DNA from: Gemmatimonadota bacterium
GTDB taxonomy: Bacteria; Gemmatimonadota; Gemmatimonadetes; Palauibacterales; Palauibacteraceae
Reading direction: 5' to 3'
DNA: 35,954 nucleotides
Assembly (NCBI GenBank): GCA_027295155.1
Contig: JAPULH010000043.1
Location: 1 to 35,954, forward strand
Part shown: positions 16,644 to 24,906 of the stretch, piece by piece
Layout: the number at the start of each line of letters is the position of its first letter
Position numbering within the stretch: the stretch's first letter is position 1
Notes under the pieces: generated by a model
The model's input: the letters and a program-made list of their open reading frames with translations, nothing else
Databases searched by the model: none
What the model was told of the DNA's origin: nothing
Position numbers and translations under genes: made by a program

Positions 16644-17993
16644 ATGCGGCGGCGAGCTCTCCTGCCTGGGGCCGCCACCGTTCTCTTCGTCGTGGCCCTC
16701 GGCTGGGTGCCGGGCGCTCGAGGAACGCCCTGGCCGGCCACGATCCTGTGGGCTGCAGCGTTCGGCTTCTACGTCCTCGCCGCGACATGGCATGCGCGAC
16801 GGCCGATCAGCAGACGCGAGATGTGGACGCTGGCGATCCTCGCCCGACTCGCCCTGCTTCCGCTGACGCCGTCGTTCTCCGACGACATCTACCGATACCT
16901 GTGGGACGGCTGGGTCCAGATCCACGGCGTAAACCCCTATCTCCACGCGCCCGCCGACTCCGTCCTCGCCCCGCTGCGAACGGACTGGCACGCGCTGATC
17001 AACCACCCGACCGTACTGACCATCTATCCGCCGGGCGCCCAGCTCATATTCCGAGCCCTGGCGGCGATCAGTACGTCCGTGCTCCTCTTCAAGGCCGCAT
17101 GGATCCTGGCAGACCTCGGCGTCGGCTGGATGCTCGACCGGCTAACGGCGTCGCGGGCGAGCACCCCCTCTCTCGCCCCGCTGCTCTACCTGTGGTCGCC
17201 CCTCGTCCTTCTCGAGGTGGCCTGGAGCGGCCATGTGGAGCCGCTCGGAATCCTCCCGATGCTGGGAGCTCTCCTCATCGTCTCCTCCGGGCAGCGGCGC
17301 CGGGGCGCAGCCGCCTTGGCCGGCACCCTGCTCGGTCTAGGGGTCTCGGTCAAGCTCGCCCCGGCCGCCGCGATTCCGGCGGCCGGCCGCTGGCGGGTGG
17401 TCGCGGGGGCCGCGGCGATCGCCGTGCCGGCGCTCCTCTACCTGCCCTACCTCTCGGCCGGCGGCTCGCTGATCGGGGGCCTCACCGCCTACGCGGAGCG
17501 ATGGGAGTTCAACGCCGGCCTCTACGCCCCTCTCTTGGCCCTGCTCGGCCCGACCGGGGCCAAGGGCCTCGCGGCCGCCGCCGTGGCCGGCATCGCCGCC
17601 TATGCGGCATGGCGTCGCTGGAGCCTGGGGCGCGCCCTCTACTGGACGATCGGAGGCGCGATCGCGCTCTCCCCGACGATCCATCCCTGGTACGTGCTCT
17701 GGATCCTTCCGCTCGCCGCTCTACGCGGCGGCCGAGCCTGGCTGCTCCTCAGCGGGGCGGTGTTCCTCTCGTACTGGGGCCTGGATACGTACGCGGCGAC
17801 GGGGAGCTGGCCCGAGCCGCTGCCCGTCCGCCTCCTCATCCACATCCCCTTCCTGGTCCTCCTCGGGGTCGACGCGCTCGCCGCGAAGCAGCTCCCAGGT
17901 CGTGGCCACGTAGCCGGCCGCAAAGAGCGCCGTGAGAATGGCCGTGCCGATAGCGCCTCTTCCGACCAGGACCACAGCTGCGGCGCAAAGTGA
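16644..17993 (+). CDS. polytopic mannosyltransferase-like (GT87/DUF2029-like) membrane glycosyltransferase
   Basis: SFSDDIYRYLWDGWVQIHGVNPYLHAP...INHPTVLTIYPPGAQLIFRALAAI...GVSVKLAPAAAIP...SPTIHPWYVLWILPLAAL. Confidence 0.85.
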   Translation: MRRRALLPGAATVLFVVALGWVPGARGTPWPATILWAAAFGFYVLAATWHARRPISRREMWTLAILARLALLPLTPSFSDDIYRYLWDGWVQIHGVNPYLHAPADSVLAPLRTDWHALINHPTVLTIYPPGAQLIFRALAAISTSVLLFKAAWILADLGVGWMLDRLTASRASTPSLAPLLYLWSPLVLLEVAWSGHVEPLGILPMLGALLIVSSGQRRRGAAALAGTLLGLGVSVKLAPAAAIPAAGRWRVVAGAAAIAVPALLYLPYLSAGGSLIGGLTAYAERWEFNAGLYAPLLALLGPTGAKGLAAAAVAGIAAYAAWRRWSLGRALYWTIGGAIALSPTIHPWYVLWILPLAALRGGRAWLLLSGAVFLSYWGLDTYAATGSWPEPLPVRLLIHIPFLVLLGVDALAAKQLPGRGHVAGRKERRENGRADSASSDQDHSCGAK

Positions 17994-19379
17994 CCCGCCG
18001 AGCACAGCCCTCAACGCGGCAGGAGCTGCGGCGCACTGCGGTACCCGGTAGCGCCGCACGATTCGGGAGCCTCGTTTGGGGGTCCGGAGGAAGGGCGTGT
18101 CGCGCAGGGTTGCGCCCCGGACCACCGCGAAGGTGAGAGGGACGCCGAGGCCTATGCCAAGGGCCATCGCCTCGAGGATCCTCCAGGGCAGGCGTAGGAA
18201 AGGTATGCCACGAAGCACCCCGGCGGTGGCGGCGAAGGCCACGAACGGCACCGTGGCGGCGGCGAGGCCGAACGCGTGCAGCCAGGCGGGCAGCCACTCC
18301 CTTCCCAGACCGCTGAAGGCTACCGCGCAGAGCGCGACGCCCAGGAGCATCGTTACGGGGTGCACGGCGTGCCCGGCCAAGTGGGCGGTCGCCTCCGCCT
18401 TGAGCGCCAACGGGAGACGGCTTCGCCAGATGCGCGGCAGCAGCATGCGGGCGGTCTGCACGCCCCCCTGGGTCCACCGTGCCTGCTGCATCTCCACGGC
18501 GCTCATCCCCATCGGGAGCTCGCTCGGCACGTCGACGTCGGCCAGGAAGACGAACCGCCAGCCGGCGAGCTGGGCTCGATAGCTGAGATCCAGGTCCTCC
18601 GTCAGCGTGGCCGCGCGCCAGCCCCCTGCCCCCTCGATGCACTCGCGCCTCCACATCCCGGCGGTGCCGTTGAAGTTGAAGAACAGGCCGGAGCGATAGC
18701 GTGCCTCCTGCTCGATGTGGAAGTGCGCGTCCAGCAGGAGCGCCTGGGCGCGCGTCAGCCAGCCCGAGTCGGCGTTCAGGTAGCTCCACGCGGCCTGCAC
18801 CATGCCCACGCTTGGGTCGGAGAGAGGCGGAAGAATTCGTCGGAGGAGATCGGCTCGCGGCACAAAGTCGGCGTCCAGCACGAGGAAGAAGTCGCCCCGC
18901 GCCCGCCGAACTCCCTCAGCCAACGCACCGGCCTTGTACCCTTGCCGGCCGCCCCGGCGCACATGCTCGATCCGGCGGCCCAGGCGGCGCCAGTACGCGA
19001 CGCGGTCCGCCGCGATCCGGCTCGTTTCATCATCCGAGTCGTCCAGGAGCTGGATCTCGAGACGCTCCGCAGGATAGTCCAGCGAGCACGCGGCATCGAT
19101 CAGGCGCGCGACCACGTTGGCCTCGTTGTAGACGGGCAGTTGCACGGTGACAACCGGCAACGAGCCCTCCCATCGGGACGAGGCCGGACGGGCCGGCTTC
19201 CTGAGCCGCCGCCAGAGCAGCAACATCCGGTGCGCTCCGAACGGCACGAGAAGGAGGAGGATGGCCACGTACGCTGTCGCCGCGGCGACAGCGAAGGCTC
19301 CCGCGGCTGTTCCACCCAGTCCAGGGCTCAGCGCTTCGTGCAAGAAAAAACCGTTCGGTTTGCCGGCCTTTCGGGCCAA
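17721..19379 (-). CDS. glycosyltransferase family 2, cellulose-synthase-like membrane protein; TTG start and C-terminus uncertain
   Basis: VVTVQLPVYNEANVVARLIDAACSLDYP...QLLDDSDDETS...FFLVLDADFVPRADLL...AGMWRRECIEGAGGWRAATLTEDLDLSYRAQLAGW...QQARWTQGGVQTARML. Confidence 0.85.
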   Translation of the reverse strand: MARKAGKPNGFFLHEALSPGLGGTAAGAFAVAAATAYVAILLLLVPFGAHRMLLLWRRLRKPARPASSRWEGSLPVVTVQLPVYNEANVVARLIDAACSLDYPAERLEIQLLDDSDDETSRIAADRVAYWRRLGRRIEHVRRGGRQGYKAGALAEGVRRARGDFFLVLDADFVPRADLLRRILPPLSDPSVGMVQAAWSYLNADSGWLTRAQALLLDAHFHIEQEARYRSGLFFNFNGTAGMWRRECIEGAGGWRAATLTEDLDLSYRAQLAGWRFVFLADVDVPSELPMGMSAVEMQQARWTQGGVQTARMLLPRIWRSRLPLALKAEATAHLAGHAVHPVTMLLGVALCAVAFSGLGREWLPAWLHAFGLAAATVPFVAFAATAGVLRGIPFLRLPWRILEAMALGIGLGVPLTFAVVRGATLRDTPFLRTPKRGSRIVRRYRVPQCAAAPAALRAVLGGSLCAAAVVLVGRGAIGTAILTALFAAGYVATTWELLRGERVDPEEDQEGDVDEEADGQRLGPAPRRRVRIQAPVREEHRPAEEQPGSAAA

Positions 19380-19568
19380 CGTATCTTGTGGCTCGGCGTC
19401 ACGGGCAAGATACGGGTTCCAGGCGCGGCCGCGACTCCCGCGGAATTGTTACAGGCCGTTTACGCTGCTCCCCCATCCTTCGTTGCGGCGGGGCCACGCC
19501 CGGCCCCGGGAGTCGACGGTAGCCGTGCGAGGCTCGATGGAGTCGATCTACACCAGCGAGAGGTGCGC

Positions 19569-20759
19569 ATGAGACGAGGATTCCTGGCAGGAGCCTGCTG
19601 CCTGGCTCTCCTCGCCCCGGCCACGTTGCCGGCACAGGTTCAGGTCAAGTCGAAGGCCATGGAGCTCACCTTCTCGGGCCGGATGCAGCTGGAGGGGTGG
19701 TCGAGCAGCTGCAGCGGTTTTCTGCCGCTCGAGGAGATGGACTCGGCATGCGTAGAAGGGGCGGCCCCCTTTGACCTGTTCCTCCGGCGCGCCCGGGCGA
19801 GCGTTCAGGCCGAGATCATCGAGTTCATTGATCTCAAGCTCGAGCTGGATTTCTCGGGCTTCGAGGATGTCGCCGCCAAGGACGTGTGGGCGCGGCTGAA
19901 CTTCGACCCCGCGCTCAGGGTGCGCTTCGGAAACATGAAGCGGCCGTTCGACGGCTTTCAGCTCGCCAGCTCCAGCAAGATCCTCACGATCGAGCGGGAC
20001 CTCGACATACCGGGTGTCTCGCCGATCAGAGCCCTGTCGCTGGACGAGCTCACGACGCGCTTCCGCCTTTCGGATCGCGATGTCGGCATCGAGGTCAGCG
20101 GCGACATCGCCGGCGGGCGGTTCGCGTACCGGGCCGGGTATTGGGCCGGTCAGCAGATTCAGGAAGCCCTCGACACGCTGCCGAACGCCGACAGCCGGGG
20201 CCAGTGGATGGCACGCGTGCAGGCGAGGCTTCAAGTCGGGAACATGCCGCTCGACATCGCGGTCGCCGGCGCCATCACCGACCGGCCGTTCGTGGACCCG
20301 GAGGGGTTCACCTTCACGGGCAAGTACTTCGGCGACCTCGAGCTGTGGGTGGAGCTCGGCGACTACGACGGCGGGCTTCACCTGCAGGGCGAGTACGTGT
20401 ACGGCCAGAACCCGTTCGAGAACAAGCAGGGGGACTTTCTGGACTTCCTCCCGACCGACGAGTTCGCCCTGGCCCAGACGTGGCAGGCCGTGGCAGGCTA
20501 CAAGATCGTGACGAGGCCCGAAGCGTACGAGGGACCGATCCGCAAACGGCCGATCGAGGCGATAGAACCGATCTTCCGCGTAACCTGGGCCGACCCCAAC
20601 ACCAACATCGACGAGGATGACAACTGGGGGCTCACGCCGGGAGTGCAGATCTTCTTCTACGGCCGGAACAAGATCTCCTTCAACTGGGACTTCGCCCTCT
20701 TCACCGACGGGACGGATTCCGCCAGCTCCTTCAAGCTGCTGCTGCAGGCGTACTTCTAG
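19569..20759 (+). CDS. OprP/OprO-like (phosphate-selective porin) outer-membrane porin
   Basis: MRRGFLAGACCLALLAPATLPAQ signal; FLRRARASVQAEIIEFIDLKLELDFSG...RVRFGNMKRPFDGFQLASSSKILTIERD...terminal FKLLLQAYF. Confidence 0.8.
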   Translation: MRRGFLAGACCLALLAPATLPAQVQVKSKAMELTFSGRMQLEGWSSSCSGFLPLEEMDSACVEGAAPFDLFLRRARASVQAEIIEFIDLKLELDFSGFEDVAAKDVWARLNFDPALRVRFGNMKRPFDGFQLASSSKILTIERDLDIPGVSPIRALSLDELTTRFRLSDRDVGIEVSGDIAGGRFAYRAGYWAGQQIQEALDTLPNADSRGQWMARVQARLQVGNMPLDIAVAGAITDRPFVDPEGFTFTGKYFGDLELWVELGDYDGGLHLQGEYVYGQNPFENKQGDFLDFLPTDEFALAQTWQAVAGYKIVTRPEAYEGPIRKRPIEAIEPIFRVTWADPNTNIDEDDNWGLTPGVQIFFYGRNKISFNWDFALFTDGTDSASSFKLLLQAYF

Positions 20760-20791
20760 CTTGATCTGGCGACGAGAATCGGGGACGCGGC

Positions 20792-21859
20792 TCAGATCCG
20801 CAGCTGCAGAAACAAGATGAACTGCCCGTCCGCCAGCTCCGGGCTGGGGGCAGAGTCGTGCAGGCCGATCACGTACTGCGCTTCAACGCGGTAATTGTAG
20901 CCGGCGTAGAGGTTGGCTCCGACCAGCAGGAAGTCGCGATCCTCCTCGCCGATCGGCTCGAACGCGTCGTACCGGATGAGCCCCTCGACGAAACCGCTCA
21001 GGAACTGATACCCGACCTGGAGATACCCGCCCTGCGCCGTGCTGGTCGAGAAAACGGGGCCCTCCTCCGGCTCGGGCTCCAGCTCGGCACGCAGGAACTC
21101 GGCGTCGAGAAAGAACCCCTGGTAGCTCGTATGGAGGTCGAGTCCCCAGAGAAGTCGGTCTCCGCTGTATTCGGCGAGATCCCCCTCGGCGGGATCCAGC
21201 CTTCCCATGAGAGCGAGGTCGACGTCGCTGTCCCGCGAGAACGCAACGTTGCCGCCCACCTGGAGCACAAACTCGTCGCGGAAGTTGAGCGGTCCGATGG
21301 TGTTAAACTGCACCCGTCCACCGTACAGGAACGAGTTGTTGTCGTTCTCGAGGCTCTCCCCATTGCCGTTGAACAGGCCGACCTCGTAGTCAAGACGCTC
21401 CTCGAAGAAAGCGCCGGAGACGCTGGCGCCGATCTGCCGGGCGGGCGCGATTGCGTTCACGGCCTGGGCGCGGCTCTCATACTGGATGTCGGGCCTGAAG
21501 AGGAGCTCCTCCATGCTGAACGGCGCCTTGAACTGGCCCACGTTCACGCCGAACTCGGGAATGGGAGTGATGGAGACGACCGCGTCGAGCAGCCGGAACT
21601 CATCGTCCACCGTGTTGAAGCCAGCGTGGAGCATGTACTCGAGCAGCGTTCCGAACCCCCCCTGCACTCCGAGGCGGGCGTCGAAGATTTCGAAGCTGGT
21701 GTTCCGCGGTGAGCTGTCCGGCTCCACCCGTAGGCCCGCGCGCAGCAGGCCGAGCGGCTCCACCACGAGCTCGTCCGCCTGCCCGCGCAGCTCCCCGGCC
21801 CCGGCGGCCGTGAGCAGCGCGACCAGGCCGAGAAGCCTGGCCGGACGCGTTCCCCTCAC
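20792..21859 (-). CDS. OprP-like porin
   Basis: FEIFDARLGVQGGFGTLLEYMLHAGFNT...VNVGQFKAPFSMEELLFRPDIQYESRAQAVNAIAPARQIGASVSG...GQFILFLQLRI; GTG start overlapping upstream TGA. Confidence 0.8.
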   Translation of the reverse strand: MRGTRPARLLGLVALLTAAGAGELRGQADELVVEPLGLLRAGLRVEPDSSPRNTSFEIFDARLGVQGGFGTLLEYMLHAGFNTVDDEFRLLDAVVSITPIPEFGVNVGQFKAPFSMEELLFRPDIQYESRAQAVNAIAPARQIGASVSGAFFEERLDYEVGLFNGNGESLENDNNSFLYGGRVQFNTIGPLNFRDEFVLQVGGNVAFSRDSDVDLALMGRLDPAEGDLAEYSGDRLLWGLDLHTSYQGFFLDAEFLRAELEPEPEEGPVFSTSTAQGGYLQVGYQFLSGFVEGLIRYDAFEPIGEEDRDFLLVGANLYAGYNYRVEAQYVIGLHDSAPSPELADGQFILFLQLRI

Positions 21860-22593
21860 GCGTCTTTCCCCACAGATCCGTCCTCCTCACCTGTCGGGTC
21901 GGTCGGCTCCGCCACATCGGGCATGAGCCAGCGCCATCCCCCCGAGCCGATGGCGGCGTTGATCCAGAAGTGCCCCAGCACAGCCGGGAAGAGGCTGCCG
22001 GTCCAGATGACGGGCACGGCAAGCACGAAGCCCAGCGCCATCGAGCGAACGATCCCGTTCAGGCGCTGGTAGCCGTGGGCCAGCCCGAACGAGAGCGAGG
22101 CTGCCGCCGCGGCGCCCCACGGCCCGCCGGTCCAGTCGGCCAGCACGTGAAGGATGAAGCCGCGATAAATGTACTCCTCGCATACCGCACCGACGCCGGC
22201 GAGCACGAGGAAGGCACGTCGCTCCGGGCCGGTTCGGGGAAGCAGAGCTCTCAGAAGAGGGCTCTCGGTCGCCCCGAACCACCTGCCGATCCTACCGCTC
22301 AACCAGACGATGAGGAGCCCAGCCGCAGCCGCCGCCACCCCCGCGCCAAGCTCCGCCACGGGCTGCTGAACCGTCCAGGCGAGCGCGGATGCGGACAGCC
22401 CCTGCCACACCGCGACGATCGCCGTGAGCCCCGCGATCAACAGTAGGGTAACAGCCGCGGAGAGGTAGAGCGCGGGGCGCGCTCTCTCGATCGCCTCCAC
22501 GTGCTCCTCGAGGCGCGAGTTGCGGGCTGCCATCAGGGGCAGGCCGACGATCAGAAAGATCATGAAGCCGCGAACCACGACGCCAGAGAGCAT
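21856..22593 (-). CDS. CPBP-family intramembrane glutamic protease
   Basis: VCEEYIYRGFILHVLADW (EExxxR), SLSFGLAHGYQRLNG (FxxxH), GHFWINAAIG; multiple TM segments; ATG at 22593. Confidence 0.88.
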   Translation of the reverse strand: MLSGVVVRGFMIFLIVGLPLMAARNSRLEEHVEAIERARPALYLSAAVTLLLIAGLTAIVAVWQGLSASALAWTVQQPVAELGAGVAAAAAGLLIVWLSGRIGRWFGATESPLLRALLPRTGPERRAFLVLAGVGAVCEEYIYRGFILHVLADWTGGPWGAAAAASLSFGLAHGYQRLNGIVRSMALGFVLAVPVIWTGSLFPAVLGHFWINAAIGSGGWRWLMPDVAEPTDPTGEEDGSVGKDA

Positions 22594-22715
22594 CCAAGTC
22601 GAATACGGGAATGCGCCAGGACACGCAACGGTCCCCTTCAGCTCGGTAGCTGGGGGACTCCTCGCGAGCCGTGGCGCCGTTGACAGCGATTCCGGACGGT
22701 AGGACGTTTGCGGCG

Positions 22716-24674
22716 ATGATACTGCACCTGGCCGTCTGCCAATTCCGGCCTGTGAAGGCGGAACCGGAGGCAAGCCTCGCCGAGATCAAGAAGGTGTTCC
22801 AGCGCGTCCGGCGCCTGGAGCCCCGTCCCCGGCTGCTCGTCTTCCCGGAAACCGCCCTGACCGGGTACTTCCTCGAGGGTGGTGTGCGCGAGCACGCGAC
22901 GACGCCCGAGCGCCTGCTCGAGAGCCTCAACCGGCGTTACACGAACGCCGCGGACGGCGGCGCGGGTGACGACGCGGACGGCGGTGCGGGCGACGACGAC
23001 AGGATGCCCCTCGACGTGGCGATCGGCTTCTTCGAGCTGTACCGCGACCGCGTCTACAACTCGGCGCTGTACGCCCGGCTCGGCGCCGATCCCGAGGTGG
23101 TCCACGTGCACCGGAAGGTGTTTCTCCCCACCTACGGTGTTTTCCAAGAGGAGCGATTCGTGGACGCCGGACACACCGTCCGGGCGTTCGACACCGCCTG
23201 GGGGCGTGCGGCGATCCTTATCTGCGAGGATGTCTTCCACTCACTCTCCGCCACGCTCGCCGCGCTCGACGGTGCGCAGCTCATCCTCGTACCCAGCGCT
23301 TCGCCGGCACGAGGCTTCGCTCCCGGAGCGGGTGTGCCCGGCAACGTGTCGCAGTGGGACCGCGTCCTGCGCACGGTCGCCGAGGAGCATGGCGTCTTCG
23401 TCGCGGCCGCCCAGATCCTGGGCTTCGAGGGCGGCAAGGGCTTCCCCGGCGGCTCGGTCGTCTACAGCCCGAGGGGAGAGGCCATCGCTCGCGCACCGCT
23501 CTGGGAGGAGACGCTGCTCACCGTCCAGATGGACATGCGGGAGATCTCGGCCGCCCGCGTGGAGCAGCCGCTCCTCTCCGACCTGGAGCGAGCCCTTCCG
23601 GGACTCCTGCTCCACCGCCCGGCAACGACGGCCGAGGCCCGAGCGCCCGAGAGGGCCGAGGTCGAGAGGCCCGAGGCCGAGGCCGCTCCAGCCGAGGAAT
23701 CGCAGCCGCCGGAGGAAGCGCAGCCGCCGGAGGGCCCCGGGCCAGCGCGCGTCGCGCCGTCGCCGACCGAGCTGACAGGCCATGAGCGCTCGCCACTGGA
23801 GCTGGCGGGCGCGAGGCGGCCGCCACCCATCACCGCACCCCCCGGTCCCGAGGACTCCAGCCCCCTCGCGATCGACACCGGGCTCGTCGAGCGCTGGCTC
23901 ATCGAGTTTCTCCGCGAGGAGGTGAGCCGGCGGCGAGGCTTCCGAAACGTCGTGATCGGTCTCTCCGGCGGCGTCGACTCCTCCCTGACCGCCGCCCTCT
24001 GTGCCCGCGCTCTCGGGCCGGAGGCCGTGAGGGGCTTTCTTCTCCCGTACCATTCCTCGAGCCCCGAGAGCCGCGAGCACGCCCTTCTGGTAGCGGAATG
24101 GCTGGGCATTGAGACCCGAGAGATCGACATCACCGGGGCGGTGGACGGTTACGCCGAGAGGTTCGAGCCGGAGATGAGCGACCACCGGCGAGGGAACGTC
24201 GCCGCGCGGCAGCGAATGATCGTCCTGTTCGACCAGGCGGCCAAGTTCGAGGCCCTTCCCGTGGGCACGGGCAACAAGTCCGAGCGTCTGCTCGGATACT
24301 TCACCTGGCACGCGGACGACTCGCCACCGATCAACCCGCTCGGCGACCTCTTCAAGGTGCAGGTATGGGAGCTCGCACAGGCCATGGAGGTACCGGACGA
24401 GATCGTCGCGAAGCCGGCCAGCGCCGACCTCATCCGCGGTCAGACGGACGAGGAGGACCTGGGCATCAGGTATGCCGAGGCCGACCTGATCCTCCACCAC
24501 CTGCTGAGCGGCAACACGCCCGACCAGCTCGAGGAGTTCGGGTTCGATGCCGCGAAGGTGCGGCTCGTTCACGGCCGGCTGGAGGGAACGCACTGGAAGC
24601 GCCACCTGCCGACGGTGCCGATGCTCTCGTCCACCGCCATCGGGGAGTGGTACCTGAGGCCGGTCGACTACTGA
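22716..24674 (+). CDS. nadE: glutamine-dependent NAD+ synthetase (nitrilase + NadE domains)
   Basis: FPETALTGYFLEGG (E), HRKVFLPTYGVFQEERF (K), ILICEDVFHS (C); GLSGGVDSSLTAALCARALG; NVAARQRMIVLFDQA; GTGNKSERLLGYFTWHADD. Confidence 0.95.
   Translation: MILHLAVCQFRPVKAEPEASLAEIKKVFQRVRRLEPRPRLLVFPETALTGYFLEGGVREHATTPERLLESLNRRYTNAADGGAGDDADGGAGDDDRMPLDVAIGFFELYRDRVYNSALYARLGADPEVVHVHRKVFLPTYGVFQEERFVDAGHTVRAFDTAWGRAAILICEDVFHSLSATLAALDGAQLILVPSASPARGFAPGAGVPGNVSQWDRVLRTVAEEHGVFVAAAQILGFEGGKGFPGGSVVYSPRGEAIARAPLWEETLLTVQMDMREISAARVEQPLLSDLERALPGLLLHRPATTAEARAPERAEVERPEAEAAPAEESQPPEEAQPPEGPGPARVAPSPTELTGHERSPLELAGARRPPPITAPPGPEDSSPLAIDTGLVERWLIEFLREEVSRRRGFRNVVIGLSGGVDSSLTAALCARALGPEAVRGFLLPYHSSSPESREHALLVAEWLGIETREIDITGAVDGYAERFEPEMSDHRRGNVAARQRMIVLFDQAAKFEALPVGTGNKSERLLGYFTWHADDSPPINPLGDLFKVQVWELAQAMEVPDEIVAKPASADLIRGQTDEEDLGIRYAEADLILHHLLSGNTPDQLEEFGFDAAKVRLVHGRLEGTHWKRHLPTVPMLSSTAIGEWYLRPVDY
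22950..22997 (+). repeat. tandem 24-bp repeat encoding ADGGAGDD twice inside nadE
   Basis: GCGGACGGCGGCGCGGGTGACGAC / GCGGACGGCGGTGCGGGCGACGAC. Confidence 0.9.
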
Positions 24675-24698
24675 AAAGGCCGCCGGAAGCGGCGGCCT
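24674..24698 (-). terminator. Rho-independent terminator downstream of tRNA-Glu
   Basis: Minus strand AGGCCGCCG-CTTC-CGGCGGCCT followed by TTT. Confidence 0.75.
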
Positions 24699-24701
24699 CG
24701 A

Positions 24702-24774
24702 TACCCCCTAGGGGAGTCGAACCCCTGTCTCCTGGCTGAGAACCAGGTATCCTAGGCCACTAGACGAAGGGGGC
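24702..24774 (-). tRNA. tRNA-Glu (CTC anticodon), CCA not encoded
   Basis: Minus strand GCCCCCTTCGTCTAGTGGCCTAGGATACCTGGTTCTCAGCCAGGAGACAGGGGTTCGACTCCCCTAGGGGGTA folds as a cloverleaf; loop TTCTCAG gives CTC anticodon. Confidence 0.95.
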
Positions 24775-24906
24775 GTTCGCGCCGGGCCCGCAATACTAGA
24801 AAGCTCGACGTCACTGTCAACCCCCGGCGTCGGGGGGTGTTCCAGCGCCGGCGGAGCGGGAGGCCACGGAGGAATGGCAGCGTGGAGCCATGGTAGGATG
24901 CACTGA

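Noticed and set aside
18276-19568. Long 5' extension of the 827-aa plus-strand ORF upstream of the porin
   Set aside because: It is antisense to a strongly recognisable GT2 gene, and the porin has its own signal peptide starting at 19569.
24702-24774. tRNA-Glu as a mobile-element attachment site
   Set aside because: No integrase, duplicated tRNA 3' end or atypical cargo next to it.
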